NCBI RefSeq assembly: GCF_041262585.1
Contig: NZ_JBGCBZ010000035.1
Location: forward strand, 1 to 64,000
Origin: JAOEGB01 sp041262585
GTDB taxonomy: Bacteria; Actinomycetota; Actinomycetes; Streptosporangiales; Streptosporangiaceae
Direction: 5' to 3'
DNA: 64,000 nt
Below are positions 50,899-59,316 of this stretch, piece after piece. The notes under the pieces were generated by a model, which was not told the DNA's origin, searched no databases, and saw only the letters and a list, made by a program, of their open reading frames with translations. Numbering within the stretch: position 1 is the first letter of the stretch; each line of letters begins with the position of its first letter. The translations under genes were made by a program, and so were the position numbers.

Positions 50899-52491
50899 AT
50901 GGTGGACGAGGCGTACGACGTGGTCGTGGTGGGCGGTGGCGCCGCCGGGCTCAGTGGCGCCCTGGCGCTGGTGCGGGCGCGGCGGTCGGTGCTGGTGGTC
51001 GATGCCGGGCAGCCGCGCAACGCGCCTGCCGGGCACGTGCACAACTACCTGACCCGGGAGGGCACGCCACCCGCCGAGCTGGTGGCTGCCGGGCGGGACG
51101 AGGTGACCCGGTATGGCGGCCGGATCGTCGCCGGGCGGGTCGAGGCCGCCGCGAAGGACGGCGACGGCTTCCTGGTGACGCTGGACGGCGCGCGCTCCGT
51201 GCGGGCGCGGCGGCTGCTGGTGGCCACCGGGCTCGTCGACGAGCTGCCCGACGTGCCGGGGTTGGCCCAGCGCTGGGGCCGGGACGTGCTGCACTGCCCG
51301 TACTGCCACGGGTGGGAGGTCCGCGACCGGCGCATCGGCGTCCTGGCGACCGGGCCGCTGGCCTGGCACCAGGCGGAGCTGTGGCGGCAGTGGAGCCCGC
51401 ACGTCCTGGTCCTGCTGCACCACACTCCGGCACCGGGTGCGGAGCAGGCCGAGCGGCTGGCGGCGCGCGGGATCACCGTCGTGGACGGGCCCGTCGCGGG
51501 GCTGGAGGTGGCCGGCGACACGCTCACCGGCGTACGGCTGGCCTCGGGCGAGATCGTCGCGCTCGACGGAGTGGTCGTCTCGCCGCGGTTGTCCGCCCGC
51601 GCGGATGTGCTGGAGTCGCTCGGGCTGAAACCGGTCGACGTGGAGTTCGGAGGTCAGGTCGTCGGCAGCCAGGTTCCCGCCGACCCCACCGGAGCCACCA
51701 GCGTGCCGGGCGTGTGGGTGGCGGGCAACGTGGCCGACGTACAGGCTCAGGTGATCGTGGCTGCCGCGGCGGGCCTGAAGGCCGGTGCCGCGATCAACGC
51801 CGACCTCGTCGCCGAGGACACCCGCGACGCCGTCGACGCGTACCGGCACCAGGCGCGCACCATGTTCGAGCAGGACGCCTGGGAGGAGCGCTACAGCGCC
51901 CGCCCGGCGCTGTGGAGTGGACGCCCCAACCCGCAGCTCGTCGCCGAAGCCGCCGAGCTCGCCCCCGGACGGGCACTCGACGTCGGCAGCGGTGAAGGCG
52001 CCGACGCGATCTGGCTCGCCGAACGCGGGTGGACCGTCACCGCGGTCGACATCTCCACCACCGCGCTGGAGCGGGCCGCCGCCCACGCCGCGGCCGCGGG
52101 CGCGCAGGTCGCCAGCCGCATCACATGGACGCACGCCGACCTACGCGACCAGCCTCCCGCCGAGGGCGCGTACGACCTGGTGTCGTCGCAGTTCATGCAC
52201 CTGCCCGGCGACACGCGGCGGGGACTGTACGCGCGGCTGGCTGCCGCGGTGACTCCTGGCGGAATCCTGCTGATCGTCGGACACCACCCCTCCGACCTAC
52301 GGACCACCGCCCACCGGATGCACTTCCCGGACATGATGTTCACCGCCGAGGAAGTCGCCGCCTCGCTCGACCCCACCGCGTGGCGGGTGCTGGCGGCCGA
52401 GACCCGTCCGCGCGCCGCTGTGGATCCCGACGGGCGCGCCATCACCATCCACGACGCCGTCCTGGTCGCACGCCGCCTCTCGCCTTCGTAG
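50899..52491 (+). CDS. Thioredoxin-reductase-like oxidoreductase fused to a SAM methyltransferase
   Basis: Residues 1 to about 310 form a thioredoxin-reductase-like flavoprotein: FAD motif GGGAAG (12-17), ATGLVDELPDVPG, a redox-active CPYC (133-136) and GVWVAGNVADV. Residues about 325-530 are a class I methyltransferase with ALDVGSGEGADAIWLAE and LVSSQFMHLPGD. Such fusions are annotated in actinomycetes; the substrate is unknown, but thiol oxidation plus S-methylation would be a logical pair. ATG 50899 follows TAGGGAGA. It is divergent from the XRE-cupin regulator. Confidence 0.88.
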   Translation: MVDEAYDVVVVGGGAAGLSGALALVRARRSVLVVDAGQPRNAPAGHVHNYLTREGTPPAELVAAGRDEVTRYGGRIVAGRVEAAAKDGDGFLVTLDGARSVRARRLLVATGLVDELPDVPGLAQRWGRDVLHCPYCHGWEVRDRRIGVLATGPLAWHQAELWRQWSPHVLVLLHHTPAPGAEQAERLAARGITVVDGPVAGLEVAGDTLTGVRLASGEIVALDGVVVSPRLSARADVLESLGLKPVDVEFGGQVVGSQVPADPTGATSVPGVWVAGNVADVQAQVIVAAAAGLKAGAAINADLVAEDTRDAVDAYRHQARTMFEQDAWEERYSARPALWSGRPNPQLVAEAAELAPGRALDVGSGEGADAIWLAERGWTVTAVDISTTALERAAAHAAAAGAQVASRITWTHADLRDQPPAEGAYDLVSSQFMHLPGDTRRGLYARLAAAVTPGGILLIVGHHPSDLRTTAHRMHFPDMMFTAEEVAASLDPTAWRVLAAETRPRAAVDPDGRAITIHDAVLVARRLSPS

Positions 52492-52620
52492 CACAGGCCG
52501 CCGAGGGGGCGCAGATGGTGGGGTTTGGGAGGTTGGCGGTCAGTCGGATCTCGGCGGTCGGCGGGTCTGGTCCGGTACGTGGATCGGCTTGCTGGTCGCG
52601 ACACCGCACTTGCGGTTGGG

Positions 52621-53043
52621 TCAGGTTGTGAGAATGGCGTCGAGGTAGACCCAGGCGCCCTCGTGCCGGGCGAAGCGGCTCTTTTCGTATAGTTCACCGG
52701 GCTTTCCCCGGTAGGTGTAGCGGGCACGGAAGGTGACGGTGCCGGTCGTGTGGAAGGGGCTTCCTCCTGAGGTGGCTTCGATCTCCAGTCCGGTCCACCG
52801 CATGCCGGGTTCGAAGCCGATACCGGCCGGGCGCGTGCTGGGGTGCCAGGTCCGCAGCAGGTAGGTCTCCTCCTCGACGGCGAACGCGGCGTAGCGAGAG
52901 CGCATCAGGGCCTCTGCGGTGGGAGCGGCCTGCCCGGCGTGGTACCGCCCGCAGCACTCGGTGTAGGTGGCCGGCAGGCCGCAGGGGCAGCCTGCCGCGG
53001 CGTTGACGAGCGCCGAGGCGCGGCTCGGCCTAGTGCGTGACAT
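52621..53043 (-). CDS. YchJ-family protein with SEC-C motif
   Basis: This 140-residue protein begins with a SEC-C-like zinc motif CPCG...CCGRYH (about 20-36) and continues GQAAPTAEALMRSRYAAFAV, TYLLRTWHPSTRPAG and GTVTFRARYTYRGKPGELYE, the YchJ (UPF0225) NTF2-like fold. The function is not established. ATG 53043 is preferred over ATG 53052 because GGAG then lies nine bases upstream. Confidence 0.88.
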   Translation of the reverse strand: MSRTRPSRASALVNAAAGCPCGLPATYTECCGRYHAGQAAPTAEALMRSRYAAFAVEEETYLLRTWHPSTRPAGIGFEPGMRWTGLEIEATSGGSPFHTTGTVTFRARYTYRGKPGELYEKSRFARHEGAWVYLDAILTT

Positions 53044-53107
53044 GCCGTCCATTCTCCGTTACCGCTTCGCCGGTGACGCCGATCAGGCAGCCGTCACCTG
53101 TGATCCG

Positions 53108-53147
53108 CCGGTGGCGGGCGGGCCCGGACAACCACACCCGCCACCGG
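53108..53147. terminator. Hairpin behind the multicopper oxidase gene
   Basis: CCGGTGGCGGG (53108-53118) and CCCGCCACCGG (53137-53147) are perfect 11-bp complements with an 18-base loop. It sits 35 bp after the multicopper oxidase stop and upstream of the YchJ gene, and probably terminates the oxidase transcript. Confidence 0.6.
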
Positions 53148-53182
53148 CCTCAGGCGGGCCGGCCGCACCGAGGCGGGGTCCG

Positions 53183-55009
53183 TCAGCCGACGAGTTGCCA
53201 GGGGCGCATCATGTCGTTGTCCTCGTGTTCGAGGATGTGGCAGTGGTGGATGTAGTCGGCCGGGAACGTGGTGCCGGTGCCGTCGATCCCGGGAACCGGC
53301 GGTGCCGTGGTGTAGGTGGCGATGATCCTGTTCACCATCTTCGGTAAGGCGATGAAGCTGTCCCGCCAGCCCTGCTCGTCCGGCTCCGGGGGCGTGGGCG
53401 GCCCGGTGAGATACCTGGCCAGGACGGGCCTCCTCCCGTGCGGGCGGCCCGCCGCCAGCCACCGGCCGTAGTCCCTGTTGTAGTCCTCGGCCCTGAACTT
53501 CTGCCGGTTGTAGATGTGGAACTGCACGAGGTGCACGTGCATGGGGTGGGCGTCCGCGGTGGTGTTGACGTATTCCCAGACCTCGGTGGCGTCCGCGCGG
53601 ACGAAGTCGTCCACCGGCTCGAAGAAGTAGCGTCCGTTGATCTGCATGTGGACGGAGTTGTCGTGCCGGTCGGTCGTCTCGGTCAGGACGCGCTCCCGCC
53701 ACTTCGTCCCTGTGGCGGGCTGGAGCGGCTCGAACGGCGGAAGGGCCAGCTTGCCGGGCGGTGTGGTGGGGTCGCGGGCGCTCAGGGGCTCGGTCACGCG
53801 GAACTGCATGATCTCGGGGATGGCCGGCCCGCCCCCTCCACCGGGGTACGGCGCGGCGGCGTCGTTCATGAGGGTGAGGGCGCTGCCGACGGGCACTGAG
53901 GCGAAGTCGACGATGATGTCCGCCCGGTCCGCCGGGGCCATCACCAGGTCCGTGCAGGGCAAAGGGTGACCGCGGAGGCCGCCGCCGATCCCGATGAGCC
54001 AGAACGGCAGCCGCGTCCGGCCGTCGCCCAACCACAGGTGGTAGAAGCGCGAGTTCGAGGCGTTGAGCACGCGCAGCCGGTAGCGGCGCGGCTCGACCGC
54101 CAGGAACGGGAATGCCTTGCCGTTCACGACCGGCGTGTCCCCGAAGAACTCCGGGGACCAGATCGGATGGTACGAGGTCACTCCCTTCGAGGGGTAGAAG
54201 AGCGAGCCGTCCCGGTTGAACGTGCGGTCCTGCACGATCAGGGGGACCTCGAAGCGTCCCTGCGGGAGTCCGAGCGTCTCCTCGGCCTGATCCCGGATCA
54301 TGTAGATCCCGGCCAGTCCCGCGTAGTTGTTGAGCCGGGTGAGGTTCATCGCGTGGTCGTGATACCACAGCATCGTCGCCCGCTGGCGGTTGCCGTAGGC
54401 GTAGATCGCCTCGTTGGGCGCGGCTCCGGGCAGCGTGCCGTACAGGGGGCCGTGCAGGCCCTGCGGGGTGAACCAGGCGGCCGGGTTGCCGTCCGACTGC
54501 GGCGGGCTCCATCCGCCGTGCAGGTGGACGACGTTCCACACCGTCACGTCCCGTGGCATGTCCATATGCCGGCCGCCCGGCGGATCCGGGGGGACGCCGG
54601 GCAGTGGTCGCCACAGGGTCTGGTCGATGGAGCGGCGCAGCAGATGGGTGGCCGGCAATCGGTCGCGGTACCGGACGATCGACGGCCGGCCCCGCCGCGC
54701 CACCAGGGTCGGCCCCAGACAGCCGAGCCCGGCGGCCCTGCCCCGGCCGGACGGGTCGGATGCCCAGAAACCCCAGGCGACGGTGGTGCCGAGGTCGGTG
54801 TGGAAGCGCCACGGCTGCTGGCGCATGGTCAGCTCGTAGTGGTCGGCGCCGGGGACCACGGACACGTCGGGAACGGCCACGGGCAGACGGGGCAACGGGT
54901 CGGCGTACTTGCGGAGCCTGCGAGCCGTCACGCCCACACCGCATATTCCGGATATTCCGGCACCGGCCGCCACCGCGGCCAGGCGCGCGAACTCCCGTCT
55001 GCTCAACAT
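53183..55009 (-). CDS. Exported multicopper oxidase
   Basis: This 608-residue enzyme oxidises substrates with four copper ions. It has a Tat signal peptide (SRREFARLAAVAAGAGISG) and the copper ligands HLHGGW, WYHDHAMN, HPMHVHL and HHCHILEHEDNDMM. The last motif ends in methionine, giving a type 1 copper with axial Met as in CotA/CueO-like enzymes. Length and spacing match bilirubin-oxidase/spore-coat-like laccases. The ATG at 55009 has GGAGG upstream. Substrates may include phenols, bilirubin-like compounds or Cu(I). Confidence 0.92.
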   Translation of the reverse strand: MLSRREFARLAAVAAGAGISGICGVGVTARRLRKYADPLPRLPVAVPDVSVVPGADHYELTMRQQPWRFHTDLGTTVAWGFWASDPSGRGRAAGLGCLGPTLVARRGRPSIVRYRDRLPATHLLRRSIDQTLWRPLPGVPPDPPGGRHMDMPRDVTVWNVVHLHGGWSPPQSDGNPAAWFTPQGLHGPLYGTLPGAAPNEAIYAYGNRQRATMLWYHDHAMNLTRLNNYAGLAGIYMIRDQAEETLGLPQGRFEVPLIVQDRTFNRDGSLFYPSKGVTSYHPIWSPEFFGDTPVVNGKAFPFLAVEPRRYRLRVLNASNSRFYHLWLGDGRTRLPFWLIGIGGGLRGHPLPCTDLVMAPADRADIIVDFASVPVGSALTLMNDAAAPYPGGGGGPAIPEIMQFRVTEPLSARDPTTPPGKLALPPFEPLQPATGTKWRERVLTETTDRHDNSVHMQINGRYFFEPVDDFVRADATEVWEYVNTTADAHPMHVHLVQFHIYNRQKFRAEDYNRDYGRWLAAGRPHGRRPVLARYLTGPPTPPEPDEQGWRDSFIALPKMVNRIIATYTTAPPVPGIDGTGTTFPADYIHHCHILEHEDNDMMRPWQLVG

Positions 55010-55115
55010 CGCCGCGCCTCCGATGGGCCCATTCCGGCACGCCTCGCGGAGCCCCTTTCTGCCAACGCTAGACGGCGGCCGGTCAAAGCCCCTTAAAGAC
55101 GTTCTGGGGGTCTCG

Positions 55116-56372
55116 TTATCGGCGACCGCGGAAGGTTCGGCGGAGGTCGTCAACCCACTCGCCGGGGATTTCCCATGGGATGAAGTGGCCGCCGTGCTCG
55201 TGGGCGTTGAGGTTGACGTGGTTGTACCAAGCGGCGCGGTCACCGTCGAGGAAGTTCTGCACGCGCTGGCCGGTGCTGACGCCGGGCGGGTTTTCGTAGC
55301 CGACGAAGGTGATGCCGGTGGGCGCCTCGATGGCCGGCTGCCGGTCGTGGGACGGGGTCCACGGGTAGCGGTTGTTGTTGGCGTAGGTGCGAATGGAGGT
55401 GCCGATCGAATTCGTGACCCAGAAGATCATGGCGTGGGTGAGCAGGTCGTCTTTGGTGAACACGGTCTCGACGTCGCCGCCGTTGTCGCTCCAGTTCACC
55501 CAGCGTTCCAGGATCCAGGCGAGCATTCCGGCGGGTGAGTCGGACAGTCCGTGGGCGAGCGTGCTCGGGCCGAGCACGTGTGCGGCGAGATGGGCCGCGA
55601 ACCGCTTCTCCAACGTTACGATCCGGGCGTGGATGTCGGCGGGCAGCCCGTCAGGGATGGGCCGGCCACCGCTGAGGTCCCAGGCCCGGTCGCCGTTGAA
55701 CATGGTGAGCTTCTGGCCGGAGCCGATGTGGATGCCGTGCAGCTCATCGGCGTACTTGTGCCCGAGCTGGCCGGTGACCAGCGCTCCGACGTCGCAGCCG
55801 GCGGCGGCGTACTTGTCGTAGCCGAGGGTGCGGGTCATGAGGGTGTGCCAGAGGTCGGCGACCTTCCAGAAGTTCATGTCCGGGTTGTCCGGCAGCGGAG
55901 TGGAGAACCCGAAGCCGGGAAACGAGGGGACTATCACGTCGAACGCCTCGGCCGGGTCGCCGCCGTACGCGCCCGGATCGGCCAGAGGGTCGATCACCTT
56001 GGACCAGTGCCAGAACGTCCAGGGCCAGCCGTGCGTCAGGATCAAAGGTGTCGGGTTCGGGCCGGCTCCAGGCTTGCGCATGAAGTGCACCGGCACGCCC
56101 TCGACCTCGACGCGGTAGTGCTCGTAGGCGTTGATCGCGGCCTCGGCGTTGCGCCAGTCGTAGCCGGTCCGCCAGTAGTCGATGAGCTCTTGCAGGTAGG
56201 CGCGGTTCACGCCGTAGTACCAGTCCTCGTTGCCCGCGTCGTCCGGCCAGCGAGTCAACTCCAGACGCTGCTGGAGGTCGGCGAGCACGTCGTCGGGCAC
56301 GTGGATCGGCGTCGGCTCCAACGGGAACGGCCTGGCCTCGGCACTGTGCGATGGGGTGGTTTCATGGCTCAT
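55116..56372 (-). CDS. Epoxide hydrolase
   Basis: This 418-residue alpha/beta hydrolase carries the N-terminal epoxide-hydrolase domain (DDVLADLQQRLELTRWPDD, YLQELIDYWRTGYDWRNAEA), the oxyanion motif HGWPWTFWHW and the nucleophile in GCDVGA. The catalytic histidine is probably in HEHGGHFIPWE. It opens epoxides to diols, matching microsomal-type EPHX1 relatives in length. It stands alone, divergent from the methyltransferase remnant. Confidence 0.9.
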   Translation of the reverse strand: MSHETTPSHSAEARPFPLEPTPIHVPDDVLADLQQRLELTRWPDDAGNEDWYYGVNRAYLQELIDYWRTGYDWRNAEAAINAYEHYRVEVEGVPVHFMRKPGAGPNPTPLILTHGWPWTFWHWSKVIDPLADPGAYGGDPAEAFDVIVPSFPGFGFSTPLPDNPDMNFWKVADLWHTLMTRTLGYDKYAAAGCDVGALVTGQLGHKYADELHGIHIGSGQKLTMFNGDRAWDLSGGRPIPDGLPADIHARIVTLEKRFAAHLAAHVLGPSTLAHGLSDSPAGMLAWILERWVNWSDNGGDVETVFTKDDLLTHAMIFWVTNSIGTSIRTYANNNRYPWTPSHDRQPAIEAPTGITFVGYENPPGVSTGQRVQNFLDGDRAAWYNHVNLNAHEHGGHFIPWEIPGEWVDDLRRTFRGRR

Positions 56373-56514
56373 TCGTCTTCTCCCGCAATCGAGTCACCCG
56401 GATTCGCCGCGACTGTTTCGACATGGTGGCGACGTGTGCTTACGTCGTTTCACCCGACCGAAGTGGGTCCTCTTGGATATCAGAAAGGGTCCCATCGCGC
56501 CTTCTCCTCCTCGC

Positions 56515-57018
56515 TGCCATAGCACGTCGCCCGGCGCCACCGGGTACATCGACGCGGACCTGCGCGATACCGACAGGATCGTACGGCTGGCCGGGGACAC
56601 TCTCGACTTCACCCAGCCAGTGGCGATCATGCTGCTCGGAGTCCTCAATTTCGTCCTGGACACCGACGAGGCGCGGGCCGCCGTGAACCGTCTGCTCGAC
56701 GCCGTCCCCTCCGGCAGCTATCTCGCCATCACCCACCCGACCCTGGAGCTCGACGGGGAGGCGAACGTGGAGGCCATGCGGTTCTGGAACGAGCACGCCA
56801 AACCACCGATCACCGCCAGGAGCGGCGAGGAGATCGCCGGCTTCCTCGACCGCGTCGACCTTCTGGAGCCCGGCCTGGTGTCATGCTCACTGTGGCGTCC
56901 CGACCCCACCGAGGCCGGGGGCGCGACGAAGGGGCTCAGTACGGCGCCGTCGGCCGCAAACCCTGAGATCCGTACGGCATATGGACGACGGGGGCAGCGT
57001 GTGAACGTCGAGGCGTAG
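56515..57018 (+). pseudogene. SAV2177-type SAM methyltransferase lacking its N-terminus
   Basis: The frame reads ATGYIDADLRDTDRIVRLAG, LDFTQPVAIMLLGVLNFVLD and ITARSGEEIAGFLDRVDLLE, ending with GLVSCSLWRPD, the second half of the DUF574/SAV2177 methyltransferase family. The first 130 or so residues, including the SAM-binding glycine motif, are missing; the break is near 56500. A 40-residue non-conserved tail follows. Confidence 0.7.
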
Positions 57019-57120
57019 ACGCGGAGTCATATCGACCGGTGGTGTCACATTTCCCGTTCGTGAGGGCTCTTAGGGGGGCGGCGGCTCAAGCCGCCACCAC
57101 CACCGAGAGTCGAAGGTCAA

Positions 57121-57335
57121 ATGATCCTGATAACCGGAGCGACCGGCGCCGTCGGACGTCCCCTGGTCGAGTTTCTCGCCGGCCAGGGCGCCGAGGTCCG
57201 CGCTGGTGATGTCGCCCGTTACGTCTACGCGGCATCCGAGGAGTCACTGATCGACGAGCGGGATCTGGTGGAGGTCGCCCCGCGCGTACCTATGCCGAGT
57301 GGGTCGCGGACCACGTCGCCGCCTTCCAGAACTGA
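57121..57335 (+). pseudogene. NmrA-like NAD(P)-binding protein with internal deletion
   Basis: The N-terminus MILITGATGAVGRPLVEFLA and GQGAEVRA is an intact dinucleotide-binding start. It is joined directly to what should be the C-terminus (ARYVYAASEESLIDERDLVE), and after a frameshift the normal end YAEWVADHVAAFQN follows with a stop at 57335. The middle of the protein (over 150 residues) is deleted. Confidence 0.65.
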
Positions 57336-57420
57336 CCTCCTGATCGGCACCGCGGGTTCGCCCTGGAAGCGGCGCGCGAACCCGTACGGCCGGCCGCTTC
57401 ACTGATTCATGGGAGTTCTC

Positions 57421-57819
57421 ATGTCCACCGCCTATGTCGTCACCGCTGCCGTCACCGCCGCCGCCAACACCCTCTCGGGCGTCGCGGCCATCACCCGCTT
57501 CGCGCCCGTCATGCGGACGCTTCGTCCCGCTCTGCAGAAAGCCGGTGTTCCGGAATCGTGGCTGGTCTTTCCGATAGGCATTCCCAAGGCCGCGGGCGCG
57601 CTCGGACTGGCGCTCGGGCTCCTCGGCGTGCCACTGATCGGTACGGCTGCCGCGGCCGGCCTCATCCTCTACTTCGTCTGCGCCCTCTACACCCATCTCC
57701 GCGTATACGACTTCGCGCCGCAGTTCTACTTGGCGATCGTGTTCCTCGGGCTGGCGGTGGCCACGCTGGCCCTGGACCCCACGCTGGTCCTGAACACCGC
57801 GAACTCGGCGACGCTCTGA
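57421..57819 (+). CDS. DoxX-like membrane protein
   Basis: This 132-residue protein has four hydrophobic helices (about 5-25, 50-72, 77-97, 102-122) and the DoxX-like sequence LQKAGVPESWLVFPIGIPKA with LYFVCALYTHLRVYDFAPQF. The family is linked to redox or thiol homeostasis in membranes. ATG 57421 is chosen because GGGAG lies six bases upstream. It follows the NmrA-like remnant, with which it may once have formed a regulated pair. Confidence 0.8.
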   Translation: MSTAYVVTAAVTAAANTLSGVAAITRFAPVMRTLRPALQKAGVPESWLVFPIGIPKAAGALGLALGLLGVPLIGTAAAAGLILYFVCALYTHLRVYDFAPQFYLAIVFLGLAVATLALDPTLVLNTANSATL

Positions 57820-57986
57820 CTCAGCAGGGATGTCCGGTTCGCGAGCTGGCGCTGACCGACCGGCTCACAGTGTCGCTTTCAGGTGTCGCTTTCAGGGTGA
57901 CGGCCTGGTCCAACCGAACTCCAACCACGCTCCAAGGCGAAGCCGGGAGGATCCATCCATCCCTCAAGATCGAAAGGAGATGGGAC

Positions 57987-58154
57987 ATGTCTGTCCGCAT
58001 CGACGACCTCGGCTCGGCCGCGGAGCTTCCCGAGGACCTACTGGATGATGTCATCGGGGGCAGGGGAGGGGTGCAGTCCATGTACCCCGTGTGCGCGTGG
58101 GCCGCGAGCACCCACAGCAATGGGAGCTCTGACCCCATCGACATCATGGTCTGA
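57987..58154 (+). CDS. Graspetide-type RiPP precursor peptide
   Basis: This 55-residue peptide starts MSVRIDDLGSAAELPEDLLD and has a leader ending DDVIGG (20-25) and again GG at 27-28. The core (29-55) contains Ser, Thr, Cys and two aspartates near the end (DPIDIMV), suitable for ester or amide cross-links made by ATP-grasp ligases. The ATG at 57987 has AAAGGAGA upstream. It is followed by a hairpin, an MvdD-like ligase and a PpiC-related maturation gene, so its role as substrate is inferred from context. Confidence 0.75.
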   Translation: MSVRIDDLGSAAELPEDLLDDVIGGRGGVQSMYPVCAWAASTHSNGSSDPIDIMV

Positions 58155-58190
58155 CAGATCGGTCCTCCGACCTGCGATGTAAGGCGGGAG

Positions 58191-58220
58191 CGGCGTGTCC
58201 GACGTGGTCTGGGCACGCCG
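58191..58220 (+). terminator. Attenuator-like hairpin between precursor and ligase genes
   Basis: CGGCGTGTCC (58191-58200) pairs with GGGCACGCCG (58211-58220) over ten positions, one of them G-U, with a ten-base loop, followed by TTCTTCCC. Placed 36 bp after the precursor stop and 23 bp before the ligase start, it would let more precursor than enzyme be made. Confidence 0.6.
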
Positions 58221-58243
58221 TTCTTCCCAACGGTGGGGAGCAC

Positions 58244-59248
58244 GTGGTGATTCTGATACTCAGCGACAAAGGCGACAGATCCGTGGAGATGGTCGTCCCG
58301 AAGCTCGTCGAACGAGGCGCCGAGTTCCTGTGGTGGGATCCGGGTGACTACCCGGCCGAGAGCCGGCTCACCTCGCGGCTCACCGGCGGATCCTGGCGGC
58401 ACACCCTGCACACGGGCGGCCGGGACTACGACGCCTCCCTGTTCAGCGCGGTCTGGAACCGCCGTCCCTCCCCGTCGCGCGCCCCGGACTCCGTCACCGA
58501 CGCCAACCACAGGAAGTACGTCGAGAAGATCTCAAGGATCCTGGTGTACGGCTGGGAGGACACCCTCGACAGCCGCTGGTTCCCCGGCAGGACCATGGAC
58601 ATCGTCCGCTTCCAGAACAAGCTCTTCAACCTGGCCGCGGCGGCCAGACTCGGTTTCGCCACGCCCGAGACCCTGATCACCAACGATGTCGAGGAGCTGA
58701 TCCCGTTCTGGGAGGAGGCGGAGGGCGAGCTGATCGCCAAGGAGGTCGAGTTCGTCAGGTTCCAGGTCGACGGGGAAGACCACGCCTTCTACAGCACTCC
58801 GGTCACGCGCCGCCACCTCACCGACCGGCACCGCCTCGCCATCTCCCCGGCCATTCTCCAGCCGTACATAAGGAAGTGCGTCGAGCTGCGGATCACGATC
58901 GTGGGAGAGCAGGTGTTCGCCGCCGAGATCCACTCTCAAGCGTCCCGCGCGACCCGGCACGACTACCGCCACCACGAATGGAGCTTCTCGGTGTACGGCG
59001 TGCACCGGCTGCCCGACGACGTCGAACGCCGGTGCCTGGAGCTGACCGCGTCTCTTGGCCTGCCGTACGGCTGCATCGACATGATCCTCACCCCTGAGGG
59101 CCGCTACGTCTTCCTGGAGATCAACCCCACCGGCCAGTGGGGCTGGATCGAAGCGGCCACCGGCCTTCCCATCTCCGCGGCGATCGCCGACTGGCTCGTC
59201 GCGGCGGAACCCGATCTCCGCGCGGCCTCCCAGGTGACCATCCCATGA
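58244..59248 (+). CDS. MvdD-like ATP-grasp peptide ligase
   Basis: This 334-residue enzyme belongs to the ATP-grasp ligases that cross-link graspetides. It opens VVILILSDKGDRSVEMVVPK and has VWNRRPSPSR, FQNKLFNLAAAARLGFATPE, ELIAKEVEFVRF, RITIVGEQVFAAEIHSQ and the metal-binding GCIDMILTPEGRYVFLEINP with GQWGWIEAATGLPI, all matching MvdC/MvdD. GTG 58244 follows GTGGGGAG. Its stop overlaps the start of the next gene (ATGA). Confidence 0.92.
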   Translation: MVILILSDKGDRSVEMVVPKLVERGAEFLWWDPGDYPAESRLTSRLTGGSWRHTLHTGGRDYDASLFSAVWNRRPSPSRAPDSVTDANHRKYVEKISRILVYGWEDTLDSRWFPGRTMDIVRFQNKLFNLAAAARLGFATPETLITNDVEELIPFWEEAEGELIAKEVEFVRFQVDGEDHAFYSTPVTRRHLTDRHRLAISPAILQPYIRKCVELRITIVGEQVFAAEIHSQASRATRHDYRHHEWSFSVYGVHRLPDDVERRCLELTASLGLPYGCIDMILTPEGRYVFLEINPTGQWGWIEAATGLPISAAIADWLVAAEPDLRAASQVTIP

Positions 59249-59316
59249 CAACCCGAACTCCCATGACGACCCGAACTCCCATGACAACCCGAACTCCCAT
59301 GACGACCCGAACTCCC
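59245..59316 (+). repeat. Four 18-bp tandem repeats, each with an in-frame start codon
   Basis: The unit ATGACAACCCGAACTCCC, or the same with ATGACG, is repeated four times from 59245, 59263, 59281 and 59299. Each unit encodes MTTRTP and so begins with a possible start codon. The block is the 5' end of the maturation gene. Units 1 and 3 and units 2 and 4 are identical, suggesting a doubling of a 36-bp pair. Confidence 0.95.

Noticed and set aside
53094..55040. A second long minus-strand frame across the multicopper oxidase
   Set aside because: The neighbouring frame carries all copper-binding motifs and the Tat signal; this one is Arg/Pro-rich noise.
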